From positions 1 to 64,000 of the forward strand of contig CAISCU010000033.1 in assembly GCA_903883965.1 (NCBI GenBank): a stretch of DNA of 64,000 nucleotides, given 5' to 3'. Shown one piece after another: positions 31,211 to 40,266 of this stretch (positions are counted from its first letter, which is position 1; every line of letters begins with the position of its first letter). This DNA is from an uncultured Bacteroidota bacterium (lineage in GTDB: Bacteria > Bacteroidota > Bacteroidia > UKL13-3). The notes beneath the pieces are model-generated. The model saw only the letters and a list, made by a program, of their open reading frames with translations, searched no databases and was not told where the DNA came from. A program made the position numbers and the translations under genes.

Positions 31211-31993
31211 TTATTTTCCAGTAAATACAGGTTTGCGTTTTTCTATGAATGCTTGAACGCCTTCTTTGTAATCTTCGCTTCTGCCGGCTATCTCTTGGCA
31301 ATAGGCTTCGTATGCCAACATGTTATCTAAATCAGAGTGAAAAGATTGGTTCAGCATTTTTTTCATTAGACCAATGGCTTTGGTTGGTGCATTTGCATAA
31401 TAGTTGGTGTAGTATTCAGTGGCAGCGTCTAATTCTTCTAAAGGCACAACTTTGTTTATCATTCCCCAGTCAAAAGCTTGTTTTGCAGCAACTTTGTTCC
31501 CCATAGTTGACAATTCAAAGGCTCTTGCTGAACCTACCAATCTTGGTAAAAAATAAGAAGAACCTGAATCCAGTACCAGTCCAACATTGATAAAAACTTC
31601 AATTAAACTGGCATTTTCAGCTGCTACAATTAAGTCGCAAGCCAATGCAAGTGAGCAGCCGGCACCAGCTGCCACTCCATTTAATTTACAAATCACAGGT
31701 ATTGTCAAGTTGCGAATGGCCTTGATCATTGGATTGTATCTTTTGTGGATACTTTCGCTCAGGCTCCTTTTGGTGCCTGCAATTGATTTTAAATCTTGAC
31801 CGCTACAAAAAGCTTTTCCAGCTCCTGTTATTACAAGTACACGTATGCTTTTATCTTTGGCTATTTTTTTGAATGCATCAATGACATCGGCACTCATTTG
31901 TTCATTGAACGCATTGAATACATCGGGTCTGTTGAGTGTCAATTGGGCAATGCCATTTTGAATATCTAGAAGAATTGTTTCGTATTGTGTCAT
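31211..31993 (-). CDS. paaG: Enoyl-CoA hydratase/isomerase, PaaG-like
   Basis: The 260-residue crotonase-fold enzyme has the CoA/oxyanion segments FCSGQDLKSIAGT and NGVAAGAGCSLALACDLIVAA, and NVGLVLDSGSSYFLPRLVG. The DSG in place of a hydratase glutamate is characteristic of PaaG, the isomerase that turns ring-1,2-epoxyphenylacetyl-CoA into the oxepin form. The paaABC operon 11 kb away makes that epoxide, which supports the call. It is the last gene of a minus-strand set with the membrane protein (2-base gap) and ridA. Confidence 0.8.
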   Translation of the reverse strand: MTQYETILLDIQNGIAQLTLNRPDVFNAFNEQMSADVIDAFKKIAKDKSIRVLVITGAGKAFCSGQDLKSIAGTKRSLSESIHKRYNPMIKAIRNLTIPVICKLNGVAAGAGCSLALACDLIVAAENASLIEVFINVGLVLDSGSSYFLPRLVGSARAFELSTMGNKVAAKQAFDWGMINKVVPLEELDAATEYYTNYYANAPTKAIGLMKKMLNQSFHSDLDNMLAYEAYCQEIAGRSEDYKEGVQAFIEKRKPVFTGK

Positions 31994-31995
31994 AT

Positions 31996-32598
31996 TTATA
32001 AAAAGATAACCATGGTGAATAAACCAATGAAAAAGCCACTGTAAAGTTCTTTGTGGTTATGTGCATTTAAATGAAGCCTTGAAGAAATAACCAATCCGGC
32101 TACCACAAATAATCCAGCAAGTAAAATGCGGAGATCTATGAAGCTTTCAAAAGATGCCAATAATACCAAACCAATGGTGGCTCCAATACTTGCGGCATGA
32201 ATACTGATTTTATGAAAAAAGTTAATCGATAAAATGAACAGCATCAAAAAGCCAGATGCAATTAAATAGTTGATTAGTTTTTGAGGAATGGGATAGTTAG
32301 AAAAATTATAATAACAAAAGCCGTACATAAAAAGTGTAATGGCAAAAGGGAGGTTCCTTTCTTTTTTTTCGTGCATGTGTAAAGAACTTATTTTACCTAT
32401 TTGTTTGAGCACCAAAGACATGATTAATGGAATTAAGTGCGTGCAACTGTAAATAAATAAAATATAAAACCACCTGGCCTTGGCAGGCAAAGAAAAATAA
32501 ACGGATGGAAACAATGAAAATAGCAAATAAATACCCAGTAAGTTTACAAATACAGGATGAAATAATACTGAGAAAATATGAGCTAAATAATGTTTCAT
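31996..32598 (-). CDS. Membrane protein with PAP2-like features
   Basis: The 200-residue product has five or six membrane helices. The central and final loops (KISIHAASIGATIG and SRLHLNAHNHKELYSG) recall the histidine motifs of PAP2-type phosphatases, but the first KxxxxxxRP motif is absent or altered (KKERNLPFA), so activity is uncertain. It lies between ridA and the PaaG-like gene with gaps of 3 and 2 bases, so the three are one transcript. It could instead be an uncharacterised membrane family shared by Bacteroidota. Confidence 0.6.
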   Translation of the reverse strand: MKHYLAHIFSVLFHPVFVNLLGIYLLFSLFPSVYFSLPAKARWFYILFIYSCTHLIPLIMSLVLKQIGKISSLHMHEKKERNLPFAITLFMYGFCYYNFSNYPIPQKLINYLIASGFLMLFILSINFFHKISIHAASIGATIGLVLLASFESFIDLRILLAGLFVVAGLVISSRLHLNAHNHKELYSGFFIGLFTMVIFL

Positions 32599-32601
32599 TC
32601 T

Positions 32602-32988
32602 TTAATTTAACACAATTGCTGTAACACTGATTTCAACGTTGGCTCCCAATGGCAATTTTACCACTTGAACGGTTTCTCTGGCCGGAAAATGCTTGTCAAA
32701 AAACTGACCATATACCTCATTAATTGCTGCAAAGTCATTTAAATCTGTACAGAAAATAGTTGTTTTTACAATGTCTGAATAATCCATCTCTGCTTCTCTT
32801 AAAATGGCTCCAATGTTTTCCATGACTTTTTGGGTTTCAGCTTTGATAGTGTGTTGTATCATTTCTCCTGATTGGGCATCTTTTGCAACTTGTCCGCTTA
32901 CATACAAAGTATTTCCTGCTTTAACAGCATGGCTATAGGGTCCAATAGGTGTTGGCGCACCAGTGCTTGTAACAATTGTCTTTTCCAT
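32602..32988 (-). CDS. ridA: RidA family enamine/imine deaminase
   Basis: The 128-residue product begins MEKTIVTSTGAPTPIGPYSHAVKAG, with TLYVSGQVAKD, the arginine in FPARETVQVVKLPLGA and the final ANVEISVTAIVL, all typical of RidA/YjgF proteins. These trimers hydrolyse reactive enamines from PLP enzymes. The ATG at 32988 is the family start; the frame is open further upstream only by chance. It is divergent from the 3-hydroxyacyl-CoA dehydrogenase-like gene. Confidence 0.92.
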   Translation of the reverse strand: MEKTIVTSTGAPTPIGPYSHAVKAGNTLYVSGQVAKDAQSGEMIQHTIKAETQKVMENIGAILREAEMDYSDIVKTTIFCTDLNDFAAINEVYGQFFDKHFPARETVQVVKLPLGANVEISVTAIVLN

Positions 32989-33002
32989 TTGAATAGTAAA
33001 GT

Positions 33003-33010
33003 TATTTTTG
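33003..33010 (+). promoter_or_regulatory. -7 box TATTTTTG for the 3HCDH-like gene
   Basis: TATTTTTG fully matches TAnnTTTG and lies 22 bases before the ATG at 33032. The nearest upstream TTG is 24 bases away, slightly outside the usual spacing. Confidence 0.5.
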
Positions 33011-33031
33011 TTTGAAAATTCAACCACGAAT

Positions 33032-33721
33032 ATGAAGATTTTGGCTAGAGGTTCAAAGCAACAACTCAAAGAATTACAAGAAAAAATACAAAATTCAACT
33101 CATTTGCTTGAATTTGCTGATGAAAACCAATTGTCAGTTGGCCAAATCAATGCAGCAGATTTATTCATTGACTTGCAGTTTGATTCAACTTCAGACCGCA
33201 TAGAACAATACCATGGCGTAAAAGTTCCTATGTTACTAGGTGCAGTAAAGATTCAACTTGCAGCCGCCATTGGAAATAAAACCGCTACTCCAAACGCACC
33301 CATTTTTGGTTTCAATTCCCTGCCTACGTTTATCAATAGAAAAGTTGCTGAAGTTAGTTTATTGCATGCACATCAAACCAATGAACTCAATGCCTTAATG
33401 CAATCTTTGAATTGGGATTACAAATTGGTGAACGACCGCGTTGGCTTATTTACACCTAGGGTTATTTGTATGATCATCAATGAAGCCTGTTATACGCTTC
33501 AGGAGGGTACTGCCTCTAAAAGAGATATAGATACAAGCATGAAACTAGGAACAGGATATCCTTTTGGTCCTTTTGAGTGGGCCGATTTAATTGGTATCAA
33601 AGAGGTATACGAAGTTTTAGCCGCCATGTATCTCGACACCAAAGAGGAGCGCTATAAAATTTGCCCATTGTTAAAAACGCAGTATTTAAAAGCAGAAAAA
33701 TTTTATCCAGATGCCAATTAA
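33032..33721 (+). CDS. 3-hydroxyacyl-CoA dehydrogenase-like protein without an evident NAD motif
   Basis: The 229-residue product matches 3-hydroxyacyl-CoA dehydrogenase in its second half: NDRVGLFTPRVICMIINEACYTLQEG, DIDTSMKLGTGYPFGPFEWADLIG and EVYEVLAAMY (residues about 130-210). The middle FGFNSLPTFINRKVAEVSLL resembles the end of the NAD-binding domain. However, the first 70 residues have no GxGxxG and are far shorter than a Rossmann domain. It may bind acyl-CoA without oxidising it, or be a decayed enzyme. It starts divergently from ridA and its stop overlaps the M1 peptidase start by 11 bases. Confidence 0.75.
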   Translation: MKILARGSKQQLKELQEKIQNSTHLLEFADENQLSVGQINAADLFIDLQFDSTSDRIEQYHGVKVPMLLGAVKIQLAAAIGNKTATPNAPIFGFNSLPTFINRKVAEVSLLHAHQTNELNALMQSLNWDYKLVNDRVGLFTPRVICMIINEACYTLQEGTASKRDIDTSMKLGTGYPFGPFEWADLIGIKEVYEVLAAMYLDTKEERYKICPLLKTQYLKAEKFYPDAN

Positions 33722-35663
33722 AATAGTTTTCTTTTTATGGCTGATTTTGTTTTGGGCTGTTGATGTTTCGGCACAAGAAAATTTGTGTAGCAAACAAAAA
33801 GCAATGTTTAAATCTGAGTTTAAGAAAGCCACAAATTCAGAAAGTTTTTTGCATATCATCAATGCGTATGATGTCCATTACCATGCACTTGATTTGGCAA
33901 TTGAAACCGAATCAACCTACCTGTCTGGCAATGTAATTACAGCGTTTAGTACCAATCAACAACTCGATACATTTGCATTTGAATTGCATGCAGATTTAAC
34001 CATTGATTCAGTAATAGATGGCCAACAAAACGTACTCAATTATTACAGGCAAGCAGATGAAGTATTTGTGATTTTAAAAAATACAGTACCCGTTTTAGGC
34101 AAATCACAAGTGCAAATATGCTACCATGGTACGCCACCTTCAGGTGCAAGTGCAGCTATTGGAAATGGGTTTTCAAGTGCAGTATCACCCAATTATGGTA
34201 CCAAAGTAACATGGAGCTTGAGCCAACCTTATGCAGCTAAAGAATGGTGGCCTTGTAAGCAATCTTTAACAGATAAAATAGATTCTGTAAAAGTCTCAGT
34301 AACTACTTCACAAATGAACAAAGTAGGTAGCAATGGCATACTCAAACAAATTGTTCCTCTGGCTAACAATAAGCACCGTTTTGAATGGAAGTCCAATTAC
34401 CCGATTGATTTTTATTTGATAGCTGTTAGCGTGGGAAATTATTTTGAAAACACCGATTACGCCAAACCCAAAGGCATTCGGGATAGCATTTTAATCTTGA
34501 ATTATTTGTACAACGAACAAGCCTATTTAGACAATAAAAAAACATTGGGAGAATGCAAAGATGTGCTTTCATATTACAGTGAATGTTTTGGGATGTATCC
34601 ATTTTATAAAGAAAAATATGGACACAGCATGGCTCCTTTTTCAGGAGGAATGGAACACCAAACCATGACCACATTAGGTATTATTTCTTATGATGTAATG
34701 GTGCATGAGTTGGCGCATCAGTGGTTTGGAGATCATATTACATGCAGTTCTTGGTCTGATTTATGGCTCAATGAAGGTTTTGCTACTTATTCAGAATTGC
34801 TTGCCTATGAAAAATTTTATCCGCAATACCTTTCCAATAAATTATTGTCCAAAATGAACAATGCCAAACAAGGTATTGGTTCAGTTTATATTACAGACAC
34901 GGCTTCTGTTGAACGCTTGTTCAATAGCAACCTAACATACAACAAAGGTGGAATTGTTTTACATATGTTGAGATGGACATTGGGCGATAGCTTGTTTTTT
35001 GCTTCCATAAAAAATTATGTATCACAGTTTGGAAAGCAAACAGCCAATACACTCGATTTTAAAAATAGTTGTGAACAAACCAGCAAAACGGATCTCACTG
35101 CATTTTTTCAAGAATGGGTAATGGGTGCAGGATATCCTTCATACAATATCAACTGGAATAGCACAAACAAAGAGGTCCATTTGAATGTATTTCAATCTAA
35201 TAATCAGTCGGCCGGAAATTTATTTTCAATTGATTTACCCTTGAGGATTTATTTTGCCAAAGGCGATTCAGTTGACCTGCGTTTGCCTGGAGCAGCTTTG
35301 GCTTCACATTATTCGAAAATACAAATTAAAGACAGTGTAATTGGTATTCAGTTTAACTCGAAAAGGCAAATTTTAGCAAATGGTTTCGTGAGACAGGATA
35401 CAACACTTACGGGTATTGATCAATTGCCAAAACCAACGGCATTTCTGGTATATCCAAACCCGAGTAATGGGGAACTAACCATTCAAATAAGTAACCATTT
35501 ACCTGTTGATGTACGTGTATTTGATATGGCTGGAAAACTACTCATTCAGAAATATCAAACCCAAAACTTAGATACCATTTATTTACCTGAACAAGCAGGT
35601 TTGTATGTGATTGAATTAACCAGCCAACAAAGTAAATGGGTTCAGAAAGTCTTAAGAAATTAG
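33711..35663 (+). CDS. Secreted M1 family metallopeptidase with T9SS sorting domain
   Basis: The 650-residue product has a signal peptide ending at VDVSAQ. The gluzincin zinc site is HELAHQWFGDH followed 18 residues later by the third ligand in WLNEGFATYSE. The substrate motif usually written GAMEN reads GGMEH here, losing the asparagine. Residues about 575-650 form a type IX secretion sorting domain (FLVYPNPSNGELTI, VFDMAGKLL, GLYVIEL, KVLRN), so the peptidase is exported through the outer membrane. It overlaps the previous gene by 11 bases and is probably co-transcribed. Aminopeptidase activity is likely but the specificity is uncertain. Confidence 0.9.
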   Translation: MPIKIVFFLWLILFWAVDVSAQENLCSKQKAMFKSEFKKATNSESFLHIINAYDVHYHALDLAIETESTYLSGNVITAFSTNQQLDTFAFELHADLTIDSVIDGQQNVLNYYRQADEVFVILKNTVPVLGKSQVQICYHGTPPSGASAAIGNGFSSAVSPNYGTKVTWSLSQPYAAKEWWPCKQSLTDKIDSVKVSVTTSQMNKVGSNGILKQIVPLANNKHRFEWKSNYPIDFYLIAVSVGNYFENTDYAKPKGIRDSILILNYLYNEQAYLDNKKTLGECKDVLSYYSECFGMYPFYKEKYGHSMAPFSGGMEHQTMTTLGIISYDVMVHELAHQWFGDHITCSSWSDLWLNEGFATYSELLAYEKFYPQYLSNKLLSKMNNAKQGIGSVYITDTASVERLFNSNLTYNKGGIVLHMLRWTLGDSLFFASIKNYVSQFGKQTANTLDFKNSCEQTSKTDLTAFFQEWVMGAGYPSYNINWNSTNKEVHLNVFQSNNQSAGNLFSIDLPLRIYFAKGDSVDLRLPGAALASHYSKIQIKDSVIGIQFNSKRQILANGFVRQDTTLTGIDQLPKPTAFLVYPNPSNGELTIQISNHLPVDVRVFDMAGKLLIQKYQTQNLDTIYLPEQAGLYVIELTSQQSKWVQKVLRN

Positions 35664-35665
35664 CT

Positions 35666-36439
35666 TTAACTGTTGAATTCTATATAAACCGGGCAGTGGT
35701 CTGAATGTACCTCTTCTTGTAAGATTCCAGCACCTTTCAAATGTGCGTTCAGTTCAATGCTGTTCATACAATAATCTATTCTCCAACCTTTGTTTCTGCT
35801 TCTAGAAGCAGCTCTGAAACTCCACCAGCTGTATTGGTGTGGAGATTGGTTAAAATGCCTAAAACTATCTGTAAAACCTGCATCTATAAACTGAGTTAAC
35901 CATTCTCGTTCTTCAGGTAAGAAACCACTCGAATTTTTATTACCTACCGGATCATGTATGTCTATTGGTTGGTGCACAATATTGTAATCACCACAAATTA
36001 CCAATTTAGGGATTTCTTGTTTGAGTGCATTGATATAATTTTCAAAAAAGGCCAACCATTTCATTTTGTATGCTTGTCTTTCTTCGCCACTTGAACCACT
36101 TGGAATGTATACGCTGATAACAGAAAAATCATCAAAATCGGCACGAATGATTCTACCTTCGTTGTCGTATTCAGGGTTGTTAAATCCAATGCTTACTTGA
36201 TTGGGAGGTACTTTAGAAAAAATAGCAACACCACTGTAACCTTTTTTTACGGCGCTGTTCCAATAACGGTATTTAAACCCAGTTAGATCTAATGAAAATT
36301 CGTGTTGAGCAATGTTTGCAGCTTCGGCTTTGGTTTCTTGAAAACAAACCACATCGGCATCTGTTTTTTGTAAAAAATCAATCAAGCCCTTGTCTATTGC
36401 AGACCTTATTCCATTTACATTGTAGCTAATAATTTTCAT
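35666..36439 (-). CDS. xth: Exodeoxyribonuclease III
   Basis: The 257-residue endonuclease/exonuclease/phosphatase family protein has SYNVNGIRSAI, the metal glutamate in CFQETKAE, ISVYIPSG, the CGDYNIVH motif, SWWSFRAASRSRNKGWRIDYCM and the final SDHCPVYIEF. It cleaves abasic sites in base excision repair. It is the last gene of an ABC exporter-Crp-M28-xth minus-strand run, with 5 bases to the M28 gene, and converges on the M1 peptidase gene with a 2-base gap. Confidence 0.95.
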   Translation of the reverse strand: MKIISYNVNGIRSAIDKGLIDFLQKTDADVVCFQETKAEAANIAQHEFSLDLTGFKYRYWNSAVKKGYSGVAIFSKVPPNQVSIGFNNPEYDNEGRIIRADFDDFSVISVYIPSGSSGEERQAYKMKWLAFFENYINALKQEIPKLVICGDYNIVHQPIDIHDPVGNKNSSGFLPEEREWLTQFIDAGFTDSFRHFNQSPHQYSWWSFRAASRSRNKGWRIDYCMNSIELNAHLKGAGILQEEVHSDHCPVYIEFNS

Positions 36440-36444
36440 ATATT

Positions 36445-37821
36445 TTAGTATAAACCGTTTTCACTAATTAAATACAAAAGTCCGGTTAATACAACACTTC
36501 CAAACTGCAGTTCCCGTTTGTTGACATGTTCAAAAACATCATTTTCGGTATGGTGGTAATCAAAATATTTTTGTCCATCAGGATGAAAACCAATAATGAG
36601 CGCTCCTTGTTTTTTTAAGGGTCCAATATCGGCGCCCCCTCCATTTTCATCAATGGTTTGAACGCCATAGGGTGCCAATAAATTCTCCCATTTTTTGTAT
36701 TTAAACAATTGTTCTTTTGGCATTGCAAAACCAATATGTCTGGGCATAAATCCTCCTGCATCTGTTTCAATTGCTGCTAGGTGTTTTTCTTTATTTTTTT
36801 CTGCAATTTCGGCATATTTTAAACCACCCTTTAGCCCATTTTCTTCATTAATAAACAAAACTACGCGAATGGTTCTTTTTGGTTGTATACCTAATGATTT
36901 AAATGTGCGAATGGTTTCGATACATTGAACAACACCGGTTCCATCGTCGTGTGCACCTTCCCCAATGTCCCATGAATCAATGTGTGCACCTAATGCCACA
37001 ATTTCAGCTGGTTTTTCTGAGCCCTTTATTTCAGCAACTACATTGTAACTTTCTACTTCAGGTAGCATTTGACAGTTTTGTTTAAAATACACTTCAAGTT
37101 GTGCTTCTTTTTGTAAAGCTGAGCTTAAAATACTTGCATCTGCAGTACTAATTGCACATGCCGGAATTGAAGGGAAACTATCTTTGTATTGTGTTGCACC
37201 GGTATGCGGAAAATGGTCGTGCGCATGTGTCATACTCCGAACTATTACCCCAATGGCTCCTTTTTTAGCCGCTTCAATTGGGCCCATGCTTCTTTGGTTA
37301 ACAGTCATGCCATAGGCAACTCCACCAAATAAAACAGTATCAGGAAAGGGTCTTGAGAAAAATACAATTTTACCGCGAACAGATTCATTTGATTTGGCTC
37401 GTAGTTCTTCAAAGTTTTTTACTTCAATGACACCTGCTTTTATACCATTGACAGGAGTACCAACACTATTTCCCAAAGCACAAATTGCCAACTTAATTTT
37501 CTTATTTTGTAGTATCATGTAGGCTTCTTCTTTGTCGCCTCTTTGCCAATGTGGAACCATTACTGGCTGAAGCCAAACTGAATCTGCTCTTGTTTCTTTT
37601 AGCTTTTGAAATGCCCACTGAATGGCCTTTTCTGCTGATGGGCTCCCACTAATACGCGCACCAATTTCTTTACACAAATAATGCAAATTAGAATAGGATT
37701 GACCATTGGTAAATATTTCTTGAAATACTTGCTTTATTACAATTGAATCACGTTGCTGTGCCTGGGTCACTTTTGTAATTAAAAGTAAAGCAACAAGGAT
37801 TGATTTTACATTTTTTGACAT
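36445..37821 (-). CDS. Exported M28 family metallopeptidase with PA domain
   Basis: The 458-residue product has a signal peptide ending near VTQAQ, a PA-like insert (about residues 120-235), and an M28 catalytic core. The core has zinc ligands in ALGAHIDSWDIG, GAHDDGTGV, INEENGLKGG, IETDAGG and DYHHTENDV. It resembles the carboxypeptidase Q group, periplasmic or outer-membrane di-zinc peptidases. It sits 10 bases downstream of the Crp gene and 5 upstream of xth. No T9SS tail is present, so it is likely periplasmic. Confidence 0.9.
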   Translation of the reverse strand: MSKNVKSILVALLLITKVTQAQQRDSIVIKQVFQEIFTNGQSYSNLHYLCKEIGARISGSPSAEKAIQWAFQKLKETRADSVWLQPVMVPHWQRGDKEEAYMILQNKKIKLAICALGNSVGTPVNGIKAGVIEVKNFEELRAKSNESVRGKIVFFSRPFPDTVLFGGVAYGMTVNQRSMGPIEAAKKGAIGVIVRSMTHAHDHFPHTGATQYKDSFPSIPACAISTADASILSSALQKEAQLEVYFKQNCQMLPEVESYNVVAEIKGSEKPAEIVALGAHIDSWDIGEGAHDDGTGVVQCIETIRTFKSLGIQPKRTIRVVLFINEENGLKGGLKYAEIAEKNKEKHLAAIETDAGGFMPRHIGFAMPKEQLFKYKKWENLLAPYGVQTIDENGGGADIGPLKKQGALIIGFHPDGQKYFDYHHTENDVFEHVNKRELQFGSVVLTGLLYLISENGLY

Positions 37822-37831
37822 GGTATAATTT

Positions 37832-38452
37832 TTAATCGAGAATGGTAATCATATTTCGGCCAAGTTTCACATAACCTTTTTGTTCCATGGTTCTCAATAA
37901 ACGGCTAATGGCTTCTCTTTGAGTGTGAAGTTCAATTGCAATTTCTTGATGCGTAATTTCTAAATGAGTTGTATGGAGTGCTTTGCAACGTTCTTTCAAG
38001 TAATGTAACAATTGTTTATCCATGTGGTTAAAAGCAATTAAATCAATTACATGTAACAATTCAGCAAACCTTTCTTGGTAATTTCTATTGACGTATGCTT
38101 TCCATTCAGGATATTTTTGCCAATCTGCTGTTTGTTCAACTGGTATCATGGCAAGGGTTAAATCGTCTTCTGCAATGGCTTTGATCATGCTTTTTTGTAA
38201 AACCTGGCAACAGGTAATAGACATGGCACAGGTTTGCCCAGGATACAAGTGGTATAAAAACACTTCAGATCCATCTTCATTTTCACGGATAATGCGGATG
38301 CTGCCTTTTAAAACAATTGGAATAAACAGAATGGAATCGCCAACATGAATGAGCACATTGTCTTTTTGTAAATGTTTGATATTGGCAAAGTGTTCAATTT
38401 CTTGTAACAATTTTGCATCTGTAAATTGTATTGCTTGTAAAAAGTCTTTCAT
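37832..38452 (-). CDS. Crp/Fnr family regulator with a cysteine motif
   Basis: The 206-residue product has a cyclic-nucleotide-binding-like beta roll (VLIHVGDSILFIPIVLKGSIRII, YHLYPGQTCAMSITCCQ) and a C-terminal helix-turn-helix (ITHQEIAIELHTQREAISRLLRTMEQKGYV). The CAMSITCC cysteines fall where the effector site lies and could bind a metal or cluster or respond to redox state; related Bacteroidota proteins share this motif. It is 5 bases downstream of the ABC exporter gene and presumably co-transcribed. The effector and targets are not evident from the sequence. Confidence 0.85.
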   Translation of the reverse strand: MKDFLQAIQFTDAKLLQEIEHFANIKHLQKDNVLIHVGDSILFIPIVLKGSIRIIRENEDGSEVFLYHLYPGQTCAMSITCCQVLQKSMIKAIAEDDLTLAMIPVEQTADWQKYPEWKAYVNRNYQERFAELLHVIDLIAFNHMDKQLLHYLKERCKALHTTHLEITHQEIAIELHTQREAISRLLRTMEQKGYVKLGRNMITILD

Positions 38453-38457
38453 CTGCT

Positions 38458-40200
38458 TTATTTACCCTCACCAATTTGTTGTCTCCACATGGCGTAATAA
38501 AGCCCCTTTTCAGAAAGCAATTCATCATGTTTGCCGGCTTCAACTATTTGGCCTCTTTCAATCACAAATATTTTATCGGCATGCAGAATGGTAGAGAGTC
38601 TGTGTGCAATTAAAATAGACATGTGCTCTTTGCTTGCAGTAACTGACCTAATGGTTTCATTAATTTCTTCTTCGGTAAGCGAATCCAAGGCAGATGTTGC
38701 CTCGTCAAACACCAACATTTTGGGTTTGCGAAGTAAAGCCCTTGCAATGCTCAATCTTTGCTTTTCTCCTCCAGATACTTTTACACCACCTTCTCCAATG
38801 AGTGTGTCTATGCCTAAACTGGCACGTTCCAATAAGTTTTGGCAACTGGCCTGATTCAACACTTGATACAATTCTTCGTCAGATGCGTCAGGTTTTACAA
38901 ATAATAAATTTTCTTTGATACTTCCAGAAAACAATTGTGTTTCTTGGGTAACAAAACCTATTTGCTCTCTGAGTTCATCTAAACTCACATCAGAGGCCAA
39001 TACATTGTTATATGTGATTGCTCCTTTTTGCGCCTTGTACAAACCAACAACTAGTTTTACTAAGGTAGATTTTCCTGAGCCAGATGGCCCTACAAATGCA
39101 ATGGTTTCTCCAGTTTTTACTTCAAATGTAATGTTGTCTAATGCGGCTCTGTTTGACCCACTGTATTTGTATCCAACACTATTGAAATGGAGTGTCTCAA
39201 GATTTGGAATATGTATTGGGTTGGCAGGTTTTACTTCTGTTGGGGTATCTAATATTTTTTTAAAATTGGCAAAACTGACTTCGGCTTCTCTGTATATGTT
39301 GATTAAATTTCCCAACTCTTGCATAGGTCCAAAAATAAAGAAGGAATAAAACATCATCATGAAATACTGTCCTACAGAAATTTCATTTTTAAAAATCAAA
39401 TACATCATTACAAACATGATTGCAGTTCTGAGTAAGTTAACAGATGTACCCTGAATGAAACTCAAGCTCCTAATGAAGCGAACTTTTTTAAGTTCGAGGC
39501 TTAAAATTTTATTAGTGGTAGTGTTTAAACGGTTAATTTCCTGTTTGGTAAGCCCAAGACTTTTTACCAGTTCAATGTTTCTCAATGATTCAGTAGTTGA
39601 GCCGGCCAATTGAGTGGTTTCGCCAACAATTAATTTTTGCATTTTTTTGATTCTTTTGCTCAGTACTGAACTTATAAAACCTAAAATTGGAATCACAGAT
39701 ACAAAAACCGGTAATATGAGCCAATTCACTTGAATAGCAATATAACTTACAAACAACAGGCCTATGAATGTTGTAAATAAAACAGCAATAAAAGACTGAA
39801 TCAACTTTTCTGTATCCTGCCTTACTTTTTGTAAAACTCCAAGTGTTTCTCCACTTCTTTGGTCTTCAAATGCCTCAAATGACAAATCTAGTGAGTGCTT
39901 AATGCCACTAGAATAAATATCTGCTCCAATTTTTTGAATGATGACATTGGTAAAGTAATCCTGAAAATTTTTAGCTACCCTTGAAACAAATGCTACTCCA
40001 ACTGCACATAATAGCAATTGAATCACTCCTTTTAAGAACACTTCTGACTCAAGTGTTTTTGCTTTTAATAAATAATTATCAATGATAAATTGAGAAATGT
40101 AAGGATCTAGCATAGAAAAAATCTGGTTCACAGAGGCCAGAAACAATGCCAGAAACAAAACAGAATGATAAGGCTTTAAATAGTGTAATAGTAATTTCAT
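38458..40200 (-). CDS. ABC exporter, MsbA-like fused permease-ATPase
   Basis: The 580-residue half-transporter has an N-terminal six-helix permease domain (about residues 15-310) and a C-terminal ATPase with Walker A VGPSGSGKST, Q-loop FVTQETQLF, signature KVSGGEKQRLSIA, Walker B MLVFDEATSALD and the switch histidine in LIAHRLST. It would act as a homodimer, exporting lipids or hydrophobic compounds. It is first in a four-gene minus-strand run with the Crp regulator, M28 peptidase and xth. The substrate is unknown. Confidence 0.92.
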   Translation of the reverse strand: MKLLLHYLKPYHSVLFLALFLASVNQIFSMLDPYISQFIIDNYLLKAKTLESEVFLKGVIQLLLCAVGVAFVSRVAKNFQDYFTNVIIQKIGADIYSSGIKHSLDLSFEAFEDQRSGETLGVLQKVRQDTEKLIQSFIAVLFTTFIGLLFVSYIAIQVNWLILPVFVSVIPILGFISSVLSKRIKKMQKLIVGETTQLAGSTTESLRNIELVKSLGLTKQEINRLNTTTNKILSLELKKVRFIRSLSFIQGTSVNLLRTAIMFVMMYLIFKNEISVGQYFMMMFYSFFIFGPMQELGNLINIYREAEVSFANFKKILDTPTEVKPANPIHIPNLETLHFNSVGYKYSGSNRAALDNITFEVKTGETIAFVGPSGSGKSTLVKLVVGLYKAQKGAITYNNVLASDVSLDELREQIGFVTQETQLFSGSIKENLLFVKPDASDEELYQVLNQASCQNLLERASLGIDTLIGEGGVKVSGGEKQRLSIARALLRKPKMLVFDEATSALDSLTEEEINETIRSVTASKEHMSILIAHRLSTILHADKIFVIERGQIVEAGKHDELLSEKGLYYAMWRQQIGEGK

Positions 40201-40266
40201 ATTGTTGTAGCCAACGAAATTACTAAAGAACTTTCAATTATTTTACTATTTAAGGCAATCTAACAA

